Below, one piece after another: positions 1 to 8,098 of a stretch of DNA of 50,322 nt. The position numbers and the translations under genes are program-made. Numbering within the stretch: position 1 is the first letter of the stretch; each line of letters begins with the position of its first letter. The notes beneath the pieces were generated by a model. That model was not told the DNA's origin. It ran no database searches and saw only the letters and a list, made by a program, of their open reading frames with translations. This DNA is from Opitutaceae bacterium. GTDB taxonomy: Bacteria; Verrucomicrobiota; Verrucomicrobiia; Opitutales; Opitutaceae. The stretch covers positions 1-50,322 of the forward strand of contig PLTZ01000084.1 of the NCBI GenBank assembly GCA_003164715.1, written 5' to 3'.

Positions 1-2
1 AG

Positions 3-179
3 GATGGCTGCCGGGCCCGAAAAGGAAATACCACGGCAAACCTCGCCCTCCTGCGCGGCGCCTTGCTCGGCGCACTCCTGCGCGACGGATCCATCAACCT
101 GCGCGCCACCCTCCAAGCCCACGCAGCACGCCCCAACGTCGCTCTCCGCCTCCTCTTCTCCCGTGACTTTACTGCCTAA
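3..179 (+). mobile_element. C-terminal end of an ISAs1-like transposase, cut by the left edge
   Basis: An open frame enters from the left edge and stops at TAA 177-179, giving 58 residues with no start in the window. It reads DGCRARKGN, then ANLALLRGALLGALLR. This resembles the C-terminal signature of ISAs1-family (H-repeat type) DDE transposases, where an R-x-R-K-D/G segment is followed by N-L-A-x-L-R-x-x-A-L and a short tail. A GCCCT motif at 199-203, just past the stop, could belong to the right terminal repeat, but the other end lies outside. The family call rests on this short motif from memory. The stretch could also be the tail of an unrelated gene. Bases 180-246 up to the exporter's stop codon hold nothing else recognisable. 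Confidence 0.42.
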
Positions 180-246
180 TAGCGGCCCAAACCAGAAAGC
201 CCTAATCGGCGACGGCGTCGGCTCCCGCGACCCGGCCCCCGCCGGA

Positions 247-1665
247 TCATTCCTCGACCCGGTGCCGGCTCACGTTGGCGCCGTCCTCGGGGCGGAGTTG
301 GCGGAAGACGAGCGCGGAGAAGAGCGTCAGGACGCCCACGACGACCAGGGCCCGGTGGATCCCCGAGATCATCTCGCCGGCACTGGCATGGAACCGGTCG
401 GGGATGAAGTAGGCGGTGACGAGCGACGCCATCGCGACCCCGAAGCTGAGCGAGAGCTGCTGCATCGTGCTGGCGATGCTGCTGCCCATGCTGACGTCCT
501 TCTCGGTCAGGTCGGCGTAGACGATCGTGTTGATGGCGGTGAACTGCAGGGACGAGAAGTACCCGAAGCAGAACGCCTGGAGGGCAATCCGCCAGATGGG
601 GGTCGCCGGGTCTATCGTCGCAAAGAGGGCGATCAGCACCCCCATGAACACCGTGTTCGAGGTGAGCACGCGCCTGTAGCCGAAGCGCGTGATGACCCAG
701 GGCATCGTCATCTTCAGGCTCATCGCCGCCAGCGGCTGGGGCATCATGAGCATGCCCGACTTGAGCGGACCGTAGCCGAGGCCGACCTGGTAGAGCAGCG
801 GCAGCAGGAAGGGCATGCCCCCGATGCCTAGCCGCGTGACAAGGCCGCCCGCGACCGACGAGCGGAACGTCCGGATCAGGAACAGGCGAAGCCGCAGCAG
901 GGGGTATTCGACGCTCAGCGAATGCCGCCAGTAGGCCAGGAGCAGCAGGAGCGAGAGCGCGAGCAGGCCAACGATTTCGGCGGAGCCGAGCGTGTGCTCG
1001 CCGAAAATCTCAAGAACGTAGGAGAACAGGGCGATCCCGGAGCCGAATAGCACGAGGCCGACGAAGTCGAGCGGGTCGGTCTTCTCCGCGAAATAATTGG
1101 GCAGGTAGCGGTAGACGAGGTACAGGCCGAGGAAGCCTATCGGGAGGTTGACAAAGAAGATGACCCGCCAGGGGAAGTACTCGACGATGAAGCCGCCGGC
1201 CAGCGGGCCGAGCATGGGCCCGATCAGCGCGGGGATTGAGAAAAAGCTGATCGCCCGGACGAGCTCGGACTTCGGGAAGGTGCGCACCAGCGTGAGCCGA
1301 CCCACCGGCACCATCATGGCTCCGCCGCAGCCCTGCAGGATCCGCGCGGCCACCAGCAGGTGGATGCTGCTCGACAGGCCGCACATCAGCGAACCGAACA
1401 TGAAGACGCCGATCGCCGAGACGAACACGCGGCGCGATCCGAAGCGGTCGGCCACCCACCCGCTGATCGGGATGAAGACGGCGAGGCTGAGCATGTAGCT
1501 GGTGAGCGCCGACTTCATGCTGAGCGGCGCCACGTGCAGGGCCCTGGCGATCGTCGGCACCGCCGTGTTCAGGATCGTCGCGTCGAGCGACTCCATGAAG
1601 AAGGCCACGGCGACCAGCCAGGGGAGGATTCTCTTGACGGTGGCGGTGGGCGCTGGCCGGTGCAT
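247..1665 (-). CDS. MFS multidrug efflux transporter, DHA2 (EmrB/QacA-like) family
   Basis: This 472-residue integral membrane protein probably exports drugs or other hydrophobic compounds using the proton gradient. It starts at ATG 1663-1665 (MHRPAPTATVKRILPWL). The open frame runs 67 codons further upstream, but that part is not membrane-like. Visible hallmarks are an N-terminal helix with ESLDATILNTAVPTIA, motif A (GWVADRFGSRR), motif C (IGPMLGPLAGGFIVEYFPWR) and FFVNLPIGFLGLYLV. These are typical of the 14-helix DHA2 branch, and the length suits it. It stands alone, divergent from the unknown gene at 1877, with no membrane-fusion partner or regulator in view. The 211-base gap to 1877 must carry promoters for both directions, but no convincing -35/-10 pair was found there. 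The substrate cannot be told from sequence. Confidence 0.9.
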   Translation of the reverse strand: MHRPAPTATVKRILPWLVAVAFFMESLDATILNTAVPTIARALHVAPLSMKSALTSYMLSLAVFIPISGWVADRFGSRRVFVSAIGVFMFGSLMCGLSSSIHLLVAARILQGCGGAMMVPVGRLTLVRTFPKSELVRAISFFSIPALIGPMLGPLAGGFIVEYFPWRVIFFVNLPIGFLGLYLVYRYLPNYFAEKTDPLDFVGLVLFGSGIALFSYVLEIFGEHTLGSAEIVGLLALSLLLLLAYWRHSLSVEYPLLRLRLFLIRTFRSSVAGGLVTRLGIGGMPFLLPLLYQVGLGYGPLKSGMLMMPQPLAAMSLKMTMPWVITRFGYRRVLTSNTVFMGVLIALFATIDPATPIWRIALQAFCFGYFSSLQFTAINTIVYADLTEKDVSMGSSIASTMQQLSLSFGVAMASLVTAYFIPDRFHASAGEMISGIHRALVVVGVLTLFSALVFRQLRPEDGANVSRHRVEE

Positions 1666-1876
1666 GCGGTGTGTCAGAATTGGGCTTCGGCCGCATGAAT
1701 GTCGGCAAGCGGAACCGATTGTCAGCCAAATACCCTTGCCGGCCGGCCCTCCCGTGGCAACGCGCGCCGGGCATTCGGTCCCGGGCAACGCTCCAAAATC
1801 GCTTGCATCGTGCCCCCGGCCTAGAGGAGACTCCGGAGCGTCTGTCACCGGACGCGCACCGTGCACTTCTGACTAC

Positions 1877-3649
1877 ATGGACGACGACGCTTCCAAGGCC
1901 AATCCAACCGCGGATTTCAACAAGATCGACCTAAGCCAACTCCAAGGCTTTAGCTTTGGCACTGAATGGGCCAAGGACAAGGAGGCTCCGTCCGAATTCC
2001 GCGATGGCCCCGAGCGTCCGCGCCGCGAGCGCGACGACCGCGGGGGCGGCCCCGGCGGAGCTCCGGACCGCAGGGACCGGAGGGCCTTCAGGAGGCCGGC
2101 GGGCGAGGGGCCCCAGGGCCCGTCGCGCGAGGCCCAGGGCGAGCGGCCGCCACGCAGGGACGCGGGTGACTACGCCCCGTCCCGGCGCAACGGCCCGGCC
2201 ATGGAGCGCCAGGACCGGGGGCCCTACGACAGCCCCTACTTCAACGCGGCGTTCTTCCCCGAGGACACGAGTTTCAACGCCCTGGTGAAGACGATCCGCT
2301 CCTCCGCCCGGACGATCGAGCTCTTCGAGATTGCCCGGACGGTGCTCGCCAAGCCGGAGCGCTTCGTCGTCGTCGTCGTCCGCAAGCCCGGCCCCGCGGG
2401 CGCCCCGGAGGCGGCGCCCCAGCCGATCTACGTCTCGGTCCCCGACGGCCTTCCCTTCGAGTCGGAGGACGCGGCGGTGTCCCACGTGATGAGCGAGTTC
2501 CTGGGCAATTTCTTCGACAGCGGCCTGGTCGAGGTCGATCCGCCCAAGGGGAACTTCCTCGTGATCAACCGGTGCGGCGTGACCGGCGAGCTCCTGGGGC
2601 CGCCGAATTACCACCGCTACGCCCAGATGGTGCAGCAGCACTACGCGACGCGCATCAGCAGGATGCCGTTTGAGGCCTTCCGCTCCCGGATCGAGACGGT
2701 TCGCGACCCCGAGATCGTGAATCAGTGGCTTGAAAAAATGAAGAAGGTCACGCGCTACACGCTGAAGGGCCCGGTGGCCGAGGGTCAGGTGGCGCCGACC
2801 TTCGACAGCCTGGAGGATGCCCGCGCGTACCTGCTCACCAACGCCCGCGACTCCGTCGTGAAGGCCGTCGACAACGCGCGCTTCCACGGCAAGGCCCTTG
2901 AGAAGATGCCGCGGGGAGAGATCCTCATGGCGATCGAAGGCGCCTACGACCGGCAGCTGCGGTTTCCCCTGGACACGGCGAACCAGCTCCGAGGCAGGCT
3001 CAGGCGCGAGCATTTCACGATCTTCAAGAAGGGCTCGAAGGGCGTCTCCTACGTGTGTGCGGTGAAGCGCAAGTTCCGCGTCCCCGGACAGGTGTTCGGG
3101 GAGAGCATCGGCAGCCTGATCGCGTTCATCGAGGAGCATCCGCTGGTGAAGGCGGGCGAGCTCGCCTCGAAGATGCTTGGCATCGCCGCCCCGGCGGAAG
3201 GGGCCTCGGTCACCCCCGAGCAGAAGGAAAAGGTCATGCGCATGCAGGGCGACCTGATCTGGCTCGTGCGCGAGGGCTACGTGACCGAGTTCATCGACGG
3301 CGGGCTTTACGCGCCGCCGGCGATGGTCGAGGCGCGCAAGAAGGAGGTCGAGGCCGAGGAGCACGATCCCGAGAATTTCCCGGAGGCGCCGCCTCCCGCC
3401 GATGCCGTGGGCCAGGCGCCCGAAGCGCCGGCGCCCGAGTCGGCGGCTCCCGAATCCGCACCCCAAGCTGCCGCGCCGCAGGAGGCCCCGGTGGCCGAGG
3501 CGGCTCCTGCCCCGGAAGCGCCTCCGGCGAATGAGGCGGCCCCGGTGGAGTCGACTCCAGCCGAGCCACCCGCGCCAGCCGAGCCACCCGCGCCGGCCGC
3601 CGCACCCGCCTCGGTCGTTTCCCCGCCTACCGAGAGTCCGGCGGCGTAG
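1877..3649 (+). CDS. Conserved-looking protein of unknown function with disordered basic N-terminal and Ala/Pro/Glu-rich C-terminal arms
   Basis: This 590-residue protein starts at ATG 1877 (MDDDASKANPTADFNKIDL). The frame is open further upstream, but that part overlaps the divergent exporter. Residues of roughly 30-110 are rich in Arg, Gly, Pro and Asp (RRERDDRGGGPGG), like RNA-binding or disordered arms. A folded core of about 370 residues follows (from YDSPYFNAAFFPEDTSFNAL to about ENFPEAP). The end of the core (GELASKML ... DLIWLVREGYVTEFIDGGLYAPP) could be a winged helix. The last 90 residues are Ala/Pro/Glu repeats. No catalytic motif was recognised and no function is proposed. No Shine-Dalgarno sequence precedes the start. 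The 3' end overlaps the convergent tsaE by 23 bases. Confidence 0.85.
   Translation: MDDDASKANPTADFNKIDLSQLQGFSFGTEWAKDKEAPSEFRDGPERPRRERDDRGGGPGGAPDRRDRRAFRRPAGEGPQGPSREAQGERPPRRDAGDYAPSRRNGPAMERQDRGPYDSPYFNAAFFPEDTSFNALVKTIRSSARTIELFEIARTVLAKPERFVVVVVRKPGPAGAPEAAPQPIYVSVPDGLPFESEDAAVSHVMSEFLGNFFDSGLVEVDPPKGNFLVINRCGVTGELLGPPNYHRYAQMVQQHYATRISRMPFEAFRSRIETVRDPEIVNQWLEKMKKVTRYTLKGPVAEGQVAPTFDSLEDARAYLLTNARDSVVKAVDNARFHGKALEKMPRGEILMAIEGAYDRQLRFPLDTANQLRGRLRREHFTIFKKGSKGVSYVCAVKRKFRVPGQVFGESIGSLIAFIEEHPLVKAGELASKMLGIAAPAEGASVTPEQKEKVMRMQGDLIWLVREGYVTEFIDGGLYAPPAMVEARKKEVEAEEHDPENFPEAPPPADAVGQAPEAPAPESAAPESAPQAAAPQEAPVAEAAPAPEAPPANEAAPVESTPAEPPAPAEPPAPAAAPASVVSPPTESPAA
3557..3592 (+). repeat. 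Perfect 18-bp tandem duplication inside the Ala/Pro-rich tail
   Basis: Two identical 18-base units lie head to tail at 3557-3574 and 3575-3592, encoding repeated Pro-Ala-Glu-Pro-Pro-Ala in the C-terminal arm of the unknown protein. It is in frame and therefore free to expand or contract without a frameshift. Degenerate copies of the same codon pattern flank it. Confidence 0.8.
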
Positions 3650-4148
3650 GCGCCGTCGGCCGCAGGCGGATCGAGTGCCGCCCATCCGCGCCTATGTCGA
3701 GGTCGAGGTGCCACGCGTCGCGCGCGATCCATTCGGGCACGCGCTCCGGCCACTCGACCGCAAGGCACCAGGGGCTCGCGAGGAACTCCTCGAGCAGCAG
3801 GTCCTCGGCCTCACGCGGGGATCCGAGGCGGTAGGCGTCGAGGTGCGCGAGCATGCGCGTCTTGCCGCGGTGAATCGTGTAGATCGTGAAGGTCGGGCTC
3901 GTGACGGGCTCGGTGATCCCGAACCCGAGCGCGAGGCCCTGCACCCAGGTGGTCTTTCCCGCACCCAAGTCACCGTGGAGCGCGACCGTCGCGTCCGGGG
4001 GGAGCTCGGCGGCCCACGCGGCGGCGAGCGACCTGGTCTCGTCGGCCGATCGCGTGCGGACGCCCTCCCGGAGCCTATCGGAGGTGCTCGTAGCCACGGA
4101 AGTCGCCGAGGTTGAGCGCGTCGGGCGGAACGGCGCCGGCGCGCGCAA
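3627..4148 (-). CDS. tsaE: tRNA threonylcarbamoyladenosine biosynthesis ATPase TsaE
   Basis: TsaE is the small ATPase that works with TsaB and TsaD in the last step of making t6A at position 37 of ANN-decoding tRNAs. The P-loop GDLGAGKTT lies near residues 59-67. It is followed by the family segments TSPTFTIY, HLDAYRL and AVEWPERVPEW. The open frame gives 173 residues from ATG 4148. A GTG at 4097 would give a 156-residue protein closer to the usual length and only a 23-base overlap with thiL. Either start overlaps thiL, so translation is probably coupled. This is the last gene of the minus-strand run. Its 3' end overlaps the convergent unknown gene by 23 bases, leaving no room for a separate terminator. 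Confidence 0.9.
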   Translation of the reverse strand: MRAPAPFRPTRSTSATSVATSTSDRLREGVRTRSADETRSLAAAWAAELPPDATVALHGDLGAGKTTWVQGLALGFGITEPVTSPTFTIYTIHRGKTRMLAHLDAYRLGSPREAEDLLLEEFLASPWCLAVEWPERVPEWIARDAWHLDLDIGADGRHSIRLRPTAPTPPDSR

Positions 4149-5010
4149 ACCTGCCGATGCACGTGAGCCGCGTGCGCGGAAAGGCGCGGCGCCACGCCTT
4201 CTCGAGCGACGCCCGCCCGGCGCCGGCAGCCACGCTGAAGAGGAGCTCGTAGTCCTCGCCGTCGCAGAGCGCCTCGCGGACGCTCGCCTCGCCTCGGCGC
4301 GGAAGCATGGCCCCGTAGATCGCCGGGGACGCGCCGCGTGGCGTCATCGCACCTAGGTCCTTCGCGAGGCCGTCGCTCACGTCCATCATCGCCCGCACCT
4401 CGCCCCTGCGGGCGAGCCAGGCCCCCTCGGCGAGCCGGGGCTCGAAGGCGTGGTGGTGGCCGGTCGCCAGGCTCCGGCCGAGCGAGCCCGTGACGTAGAG
4501 CCAGTCGCCGGGGCGCGAGCCGGCGCGGGTGAGCGCGCGGCCCGGGCACTCCCCGGTCATGGCGAGGGTCGCGACGAGCGATCCGTCGAGCCGGGCCACG
4601 TCGCCGCCCACGACGGGCACCCCGTGCCTGCGGCTCTCGCGGGCGAGCCCCCTGTAGAACTCCGCGAGCCAGGCGAGCGACACCCGGCAGTCCAGGGCGA
4701 GCGCGACGACCGCCGCCCGCGGGCGGCCCCCCATGGCCGCGATGTCGCTCAGGTTGCGCCTGAAGAGCTTGGCCCCGACCGCGCGGGCGGGCACGCGCCC
4801 GTCAAAATGGACCCCGTGGACCACGGGATCAATGGTCAGGAGCTCCCGGCCTCGGGCGGGGATGAGGACGGCGCAGTCGTCCCCGATCCCGGCGGGGGGC
4901 CTCGGCGACGCCCTTCCCAGCCATCGGCGGATCGACCGCAGGAGCGCCTCCTCGCCGACCGAGGCCACGCTTGCCCGCAGGCTGCTGGCGAAGAGCGGCG
5001 GCGCCCTCAT
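4075..5010 (-). CDS. thiL: Thiamine-monophosphate kinase
   Basis: ThiL phosphorylates thiamine monophosphate to thiamine diphosphate, the active cofactor. The 311-residue protein shows the AIR-synthase/PurM-like fold signatures: AGIGDDCAVL near residues 40-49, the TIDPVVHGVHF strand, DIAAMGGRPRAAVVAL, VVGGDVARLDG and MMDVSDGLAKDL. The C-terminal domain contains CDGEDYELLFSV, which is typical of the family. Its ATG overlaps the TGA of the upstream CPBP gene (ATGA, 5007-5010), and its own end overlaps tsaE. No other thiamine genes are present, so its place here seems to reflect the housekeeping operon rather than a thiamine locus. No TPP riboswitch was seen. Confidence 0.93.
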   Translation of the reverse strand: MRAPPLFASSLRASVASVGEEALLRSIRRWLGRASPRPPAGIGDDCAVLIPARGRELLTIDPVVHGVHFDGRVPARAVGAKLFRRNLSDIAAMGGRPRAAVVALALDCRVSLAWLAEFYRGLARESRRHGVPVVGGDVARLDGSLVATLAMTGECPGRALTRAGSRPGDWLYVTGSLGRSLATGHHHAFEPRLAEGAWLARRGEVRAMMDVSDGLAKDLGAMTPRGASPAIYGAMLPRRGEASVREALCDGEDYELLFSVAAGAGRASLEKAWRRAFPRTRLTCIGRFARAGAVPPDALNLGDFRGYEHLR

Positions 5011-5858
5011 GAGCCGATCCCCCCGGCGATCATCACGAACGTGTTCAGGTTGAAGAGCGCGTGGGCGACGATGGTCGTGCCGACCGACCCGGTGCGCTCG
5101 TAGGCGAGGCAGAAGACGACCGCGAGCACGGTGAGCGGTACGAGGCTCGGCAGGCCGCCCATATGGTCGCCCCAGGAGACGTGGAGGGCGCCGAAGAGCA
5201 GGGACGTGACCACGATGGCCGCCGAGCGCGGGATCCTCGTCCTGAAGTACCGGAACATGCCGCCCCGGAAGAGGATCTCCTCGCTGACGGGCACCAGAAG
5301 CGTGGCGACCAGGACAAGGGAGAGCTTCACCCCTGTCGAGCTCGTGTTCTGGAGGATGTCCACCATGTCCTGCCTCTCGGCCGGCAGGCCGGCCTTCTCG
5401 AGGAAATAGCTCCACGCGAAGCTCGTTCCGTCCACGAGGGGCAGGGCGATTAGGAACGTGACCAGCCCGCTCTTGAGCGCCGGGGCGGCAAAGGGGCCGC
5501 GGCCGCCGAGCTGCGCCTTGAGCCCGTACATGAGGAAGAACCCCGCGAGCCCGAGCAGGATCCCGAGGTGCATCACGGCGCCGCCCGCGACCATCATGGC
5601 GTCGGGGCCGAAGCGGCTGTGGCGAAGGAGAAACCCGGCGGCGGCGCTCAGCCCGGTCGTCCCGACGAACGCGAAGCACAGGAAGCAGGCGAAGTCGATC
5701 GGCGCCAGGCGCCATTCGGTGAGGGCCACCACTCGCGCCTGCCTCGCCTTGGGGCTTAGCGCCTGGGTCCAGACGAGCCACGCACCCAGAATGATGAGCC
5801 CTAACTCGAAGCCGGCGGCCGCGACCGCGGTCCAGGTTGTCTCATCTGGCAGGGTCAC
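5007..5858 (-). CDS. CPBP-family intramembrane glutamic endopeptidase (type II CAAX-like)
   Basis: This 283-residue polytopic membrane protein belongs to the ABI/CPBP (Rce1-like) intramembrane protease family. The motifs are complete: VSEEILFRGGMF (EExxxR), SLLFGALHVSWG (FxxxH) and VAHALFNLNTF (HxxxN). About seven hydrophobic segments are visible, starting with AAGFELGLIILGAWLVWTQ. The start chosen is GTG 5856-5858, which overlaps the pyrC TGA as GTGA. The longer open frame to 5984 adds only pyrC antisense sequence. It is translationally linked to pyrC upstream and thiL downstream. Bacterial members act in peptide maturation or immunity, but nothing here points to a particular substrate. Confidence 0.88.
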   Translation of the reverse strand: MTLPDETTWTAVAAAGFELGLIILGAWLVWTQALSPKARQARVVALTEWRLAPIDFACFLCFAFVGTTGLSAAAGFLLRHSRFGPDAMMVAGGAVMHLGILLGLAGFFLMYGLKAQLGGRGPFAAPALKSGLVTFLIALPLVDGTSFAWSYFLEKAGLPAERQDMVDILQNTSSTGVKLSLVLVATLLVPVSEEILFRGGMFRYFRTRIPRSAAIVVTSLLFGALHVSWGDHMGGLPSLVPLTVLAVVFCLAYERTGSVGTTIVAHALFNLNTFVMIAGGIGS

Positions 5859-7141
5859 GACGCCGCGAGCGGGAAGACGATGCGGCCGTCGACGATCGTT
5901 GTCTTGACGCGGCCGCGCAGCGTCCGGCCGTTCCAGGGCGAGTTGCTCGACTTGCTGTAGCCCTTCTTGGCGTCGTAGGTCCACGCCTCGTCAGGGTCGA
6001 AGATGCAGATGTCGGCGGGGGCGCCGCTCGCGAGCGTGCCCGCCGGCAGGCCGAGGACGCCCGCGGGCTTGCGCGTCATCAGGTCCAGCGCCTTGCGCAG
6101 CGGGAACCGGCTCTGGCGCACCAGGACCTCGAGCACGACGGCGAGCGCCGTCTCGAGGCCGATGATGCCGTTCGGGGCGTAGTCGAACTCCTTGTCCTTC
6201 TCGTAGTCGGTGTGCGGGGCGTGGTCCGTCGAGATGCAGTCAAGGGTCCCGTCCCTCAGGCCCACGATCAGCGCCCTGCGGTCCGCCTCGGTCCTCAGGG
6301 GGGGGTTCATCTTGAAGTTCGTGTCATAGGTGGCCAGGGCCTCGTCGGTGAGCGCGATGTGGTGAGGGGTCGCCTCCGCGGTGACGCAAACGCCGTCCGC
6401 CTTCGCCCGGCGGACGATCTCGACCGAGAGGGCCGAGGAGATGTGCTGCATGTGGATGTGGGCCCCCGTGTACCGCGAGAGGATCACGTTGCGCGAGACG
6501 ATCAGATCCTCAGCCGCGTTGGGCCAGCCGCGCAGCCCGAGGCGGATGGACACGTTGCCCTCGTTCATGACGGCGCCCTCGGTCATGGACTGGTCCTGGC
6601 AGTGGTCCATGACCGGCAGGCCGAACATCTTGGCGTACTCGATCGCCCGGCGCATGAGCTCGTTGGACTGCACGCAGTCGCCGTCGTCGGTGATGGCCAC
6701 GACCCCGGCCCGCTTCAGGGAGCCGATCGGGGCCAGGTTCTCCCCCTTCATCCCAATCGTGATGCACCCGGTCGGCAGCACCTTGACCAGCGAGTCGCGG
6801 CGCACGGCGTCCAGGATGAACTGGATCGTCCCCGCGTTGTCCGCGGCCGGCGCCGTGTTGGGCATGCAGACCACGGTGGTGAAGCCCCCGGCCGCGGCGG
6901 CCCGGGAGCCCGTCGCGATCGTCTCCTTCTGCGTCTGGCCCGGTTCGCGGAAGTGCACGTGGATGTCGACCAGCCCCGGCGCGGCGACAAGCCCCCGGGC
7001 GTCGATCTTCCTCGCCCGACGGCGGTCCGCCGCGGACAGGCGCGGGACGATCTTGCCGTCGAGCGAAAAGAGGTCGCCGACAGAGTCGCGCCGGCTGGCG
7101 GGGTCGATGACCCGGGCGTTCCTTATCCAGAGTGCGGGCAT
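5855..7141 (-). CDS. pyrC: Dihydroorotase
   Basis: PyrC closes carbamoyl-aspartate to dihydroorotate, the third step of pyrimidine synthesis. The protein has 428 residues, matching the longer type I dihydroorotases that pair with PyrB in Gram-positive-like pyr operons. Metal ligands appear as DIHVHFREPG (His61, His63), AHIHMQHIS and STDHAPHT. The substrate loop VVCMPNTAPAADN is present. It follows pyrB by 9 bases and overlaps the downstream CPBP gene by four. The preserved HxH and Asp sites argue for an active enzyme rather than one of the inactive PyrC-like partners of ATCase. Confidence 0.95.
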   Translation of the reverse strand: MPALWIRNARVIDPASRRDSVGDLFSLDGKIVPRLSAADRRRARKIDARGLVAAPGLVDIHVHFREPGQTQKETIATGSRAAAAGGFTTVVCMPNTAPAADNAGTIQFILDAVRRDSLVKVLPTGCITIGMKGENLAPIGSLKRAGVVAITDDGDCVQSNELMRRAIEYAKMFGLPVMDHCQDQSMTEGAVMNEGNVSIRLGLRGWPNAAEDLIVSRNVILSRYTGAHIHMQHISSALSVEIVRRAKADGVCVTAEATPHHIALTDEALATYDTNFKMNPPLRTEADRRALIVGLRDGTLDCISTDHAPHTDYEKDKEFDYAPNGIIGLETALAVVLEVLVRQSRFPLRKALDLMTRKPAGVLGLPAGTLASGAPADICIFDPDEAWTYDAKKGYSKSSNSPWNGRTLRGRVKTTIVDGRIVFPLAAS

Positions 7142-7150
7142 GGTCGCGGG

Positions 7151-8098
7151 TTATTCGGTGGAGGAGATGACCTGCTCGGGCTGGTTTCCCGCGCAGAGGT
7201 AGAGGACCGCCATGCGCACCGCGATTCCGTTGGAGACCTGCTCCAGGATCACGCTGCGCTCGCCGTCGGCAAGCTCGCTGTCGATCTCCACGCCTCGGTT
7301 GATCGGACCGGGGTGCATGATGATCGCCTTCGGGTTGAGCCACGACGCACGGGTCTTATTGAGGCCGAACATGCTCGTGTACTCGCCGAGGGAGGGGAAG
7401 TGGCGGTGCCCCTGGCGCTCGTGCTGGATGCGCAGGAGCATGACGACGTCCGCGTCGGCCAGCGCCGACTTGAGGTCGTGCGAGACCTGAGCGCCGATGG
7501 CGGTGAAGCCGTGGGGGACCAGCGTGGACGGGCCGACGAGCGTCACCGCTGCGCCCATCTTCGTGAGCGCGTAGATGTTCGAGCGCGCCACGCGGCTAAA
7601 GAGGATGTCGCCCAGAATCGCGACCTTGCGGCCCTTGAGCGGCCCGAGGTGCTCCTTCATCGTGAACGTGTCGAGCAGGCCCTGTGTCGGGTGCTCGTGC
7701 GCGCCGTCGCCCGCGTTGATCACCGGGATGTCCAGAATCTTGCTCAGATAGAGCGGCGATCCGGCCGCCGAGTGGCGGATCACGATCATGTCGGCGTTGA
7801 GCGCCTGGATGTTCTCGGCCGTGTCGCGCAGGGTCTCGCCCTTGGTCGTCGACGAGCTCGCCGCGTCGAAGGCGATCACGTCGGCGCTCAGGCGCTTCGC
7901 GGCCATGTCGAACGCCATGCGCGTGCGCGTGCTCGGCTCGAGGAAGAGGTTGACGATCGTCTTGCCGCGGAGCGCGGGCACCTTCTTCACACTGCGCTTG
8001 AGAATGCTCTTGAAGGCGGAGGCGGTGGCGTGGACCTGCTCAATCTCCCGCAGGCTCAGTTCCTCGATCGTGATCAGGTGTCGGCGTGTCCAGGTCAT
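7151..8098 (-). CDS. pyrB: Aspartate carbamoyltransferase catalytic subunit
   Basis: PyrB joins carbamoyl phosphate and aspartate, the committed step of pyrimidine synthesis. The 315-residue protein carries the carbamoyl-phosphate motif EPSTRTRMAF (residues 54-63), the KGETLRDT loop with the lysine contributed across the trimer, and EHPTQGLLDTF. The ATG overlaps the pyrR TGA as ATGA (8095-8098). No pyrI regulatory subunit is present, so this is probably a simple trimer or a PyrB-PyrC complex. The gene order pyrR-pyrB-pyrC is the same as in many bacteria. Confidence 0.96.
   Translation of the reverse strand: MTWTRRHLITIEELSLREIEQVHATASAFKSILKRSVKKVPALRGKTIVNLFLEPSTRTRMAFDMAAKRLSADVIAFDAASSSTTKGETLRDTAENIQALNADMIVIRHSAAGSPLYLSKILDIPVINAGDGAHEHPTQGLLDTFTMKEHLGPLKGRKVAILGDILFSRVARSNIYALTKMGAAVTLVGPSTLVPHGFTAIGAQVSHDLKSALADADVVMLLRIQHERQGHRHFPSLGEYTSMFGLNKTRASWLNPKAIIMHPGPINRGVEIDSELADGERSVILEQVSNGIAVRMAVLYLCAGNQPEQVISSTE

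Noticed and set aside
4-831. A 275-codon plus-strand open frame covering the left end
   Set aside because: Most of it is antisense to the DHA2 exporter and its sequence (AHVGAVLGAELAEDERGEERQDAHDD) is typical of a GC-rich shadow. Only the first 177 bases, in another frame, look like real coding sequence.
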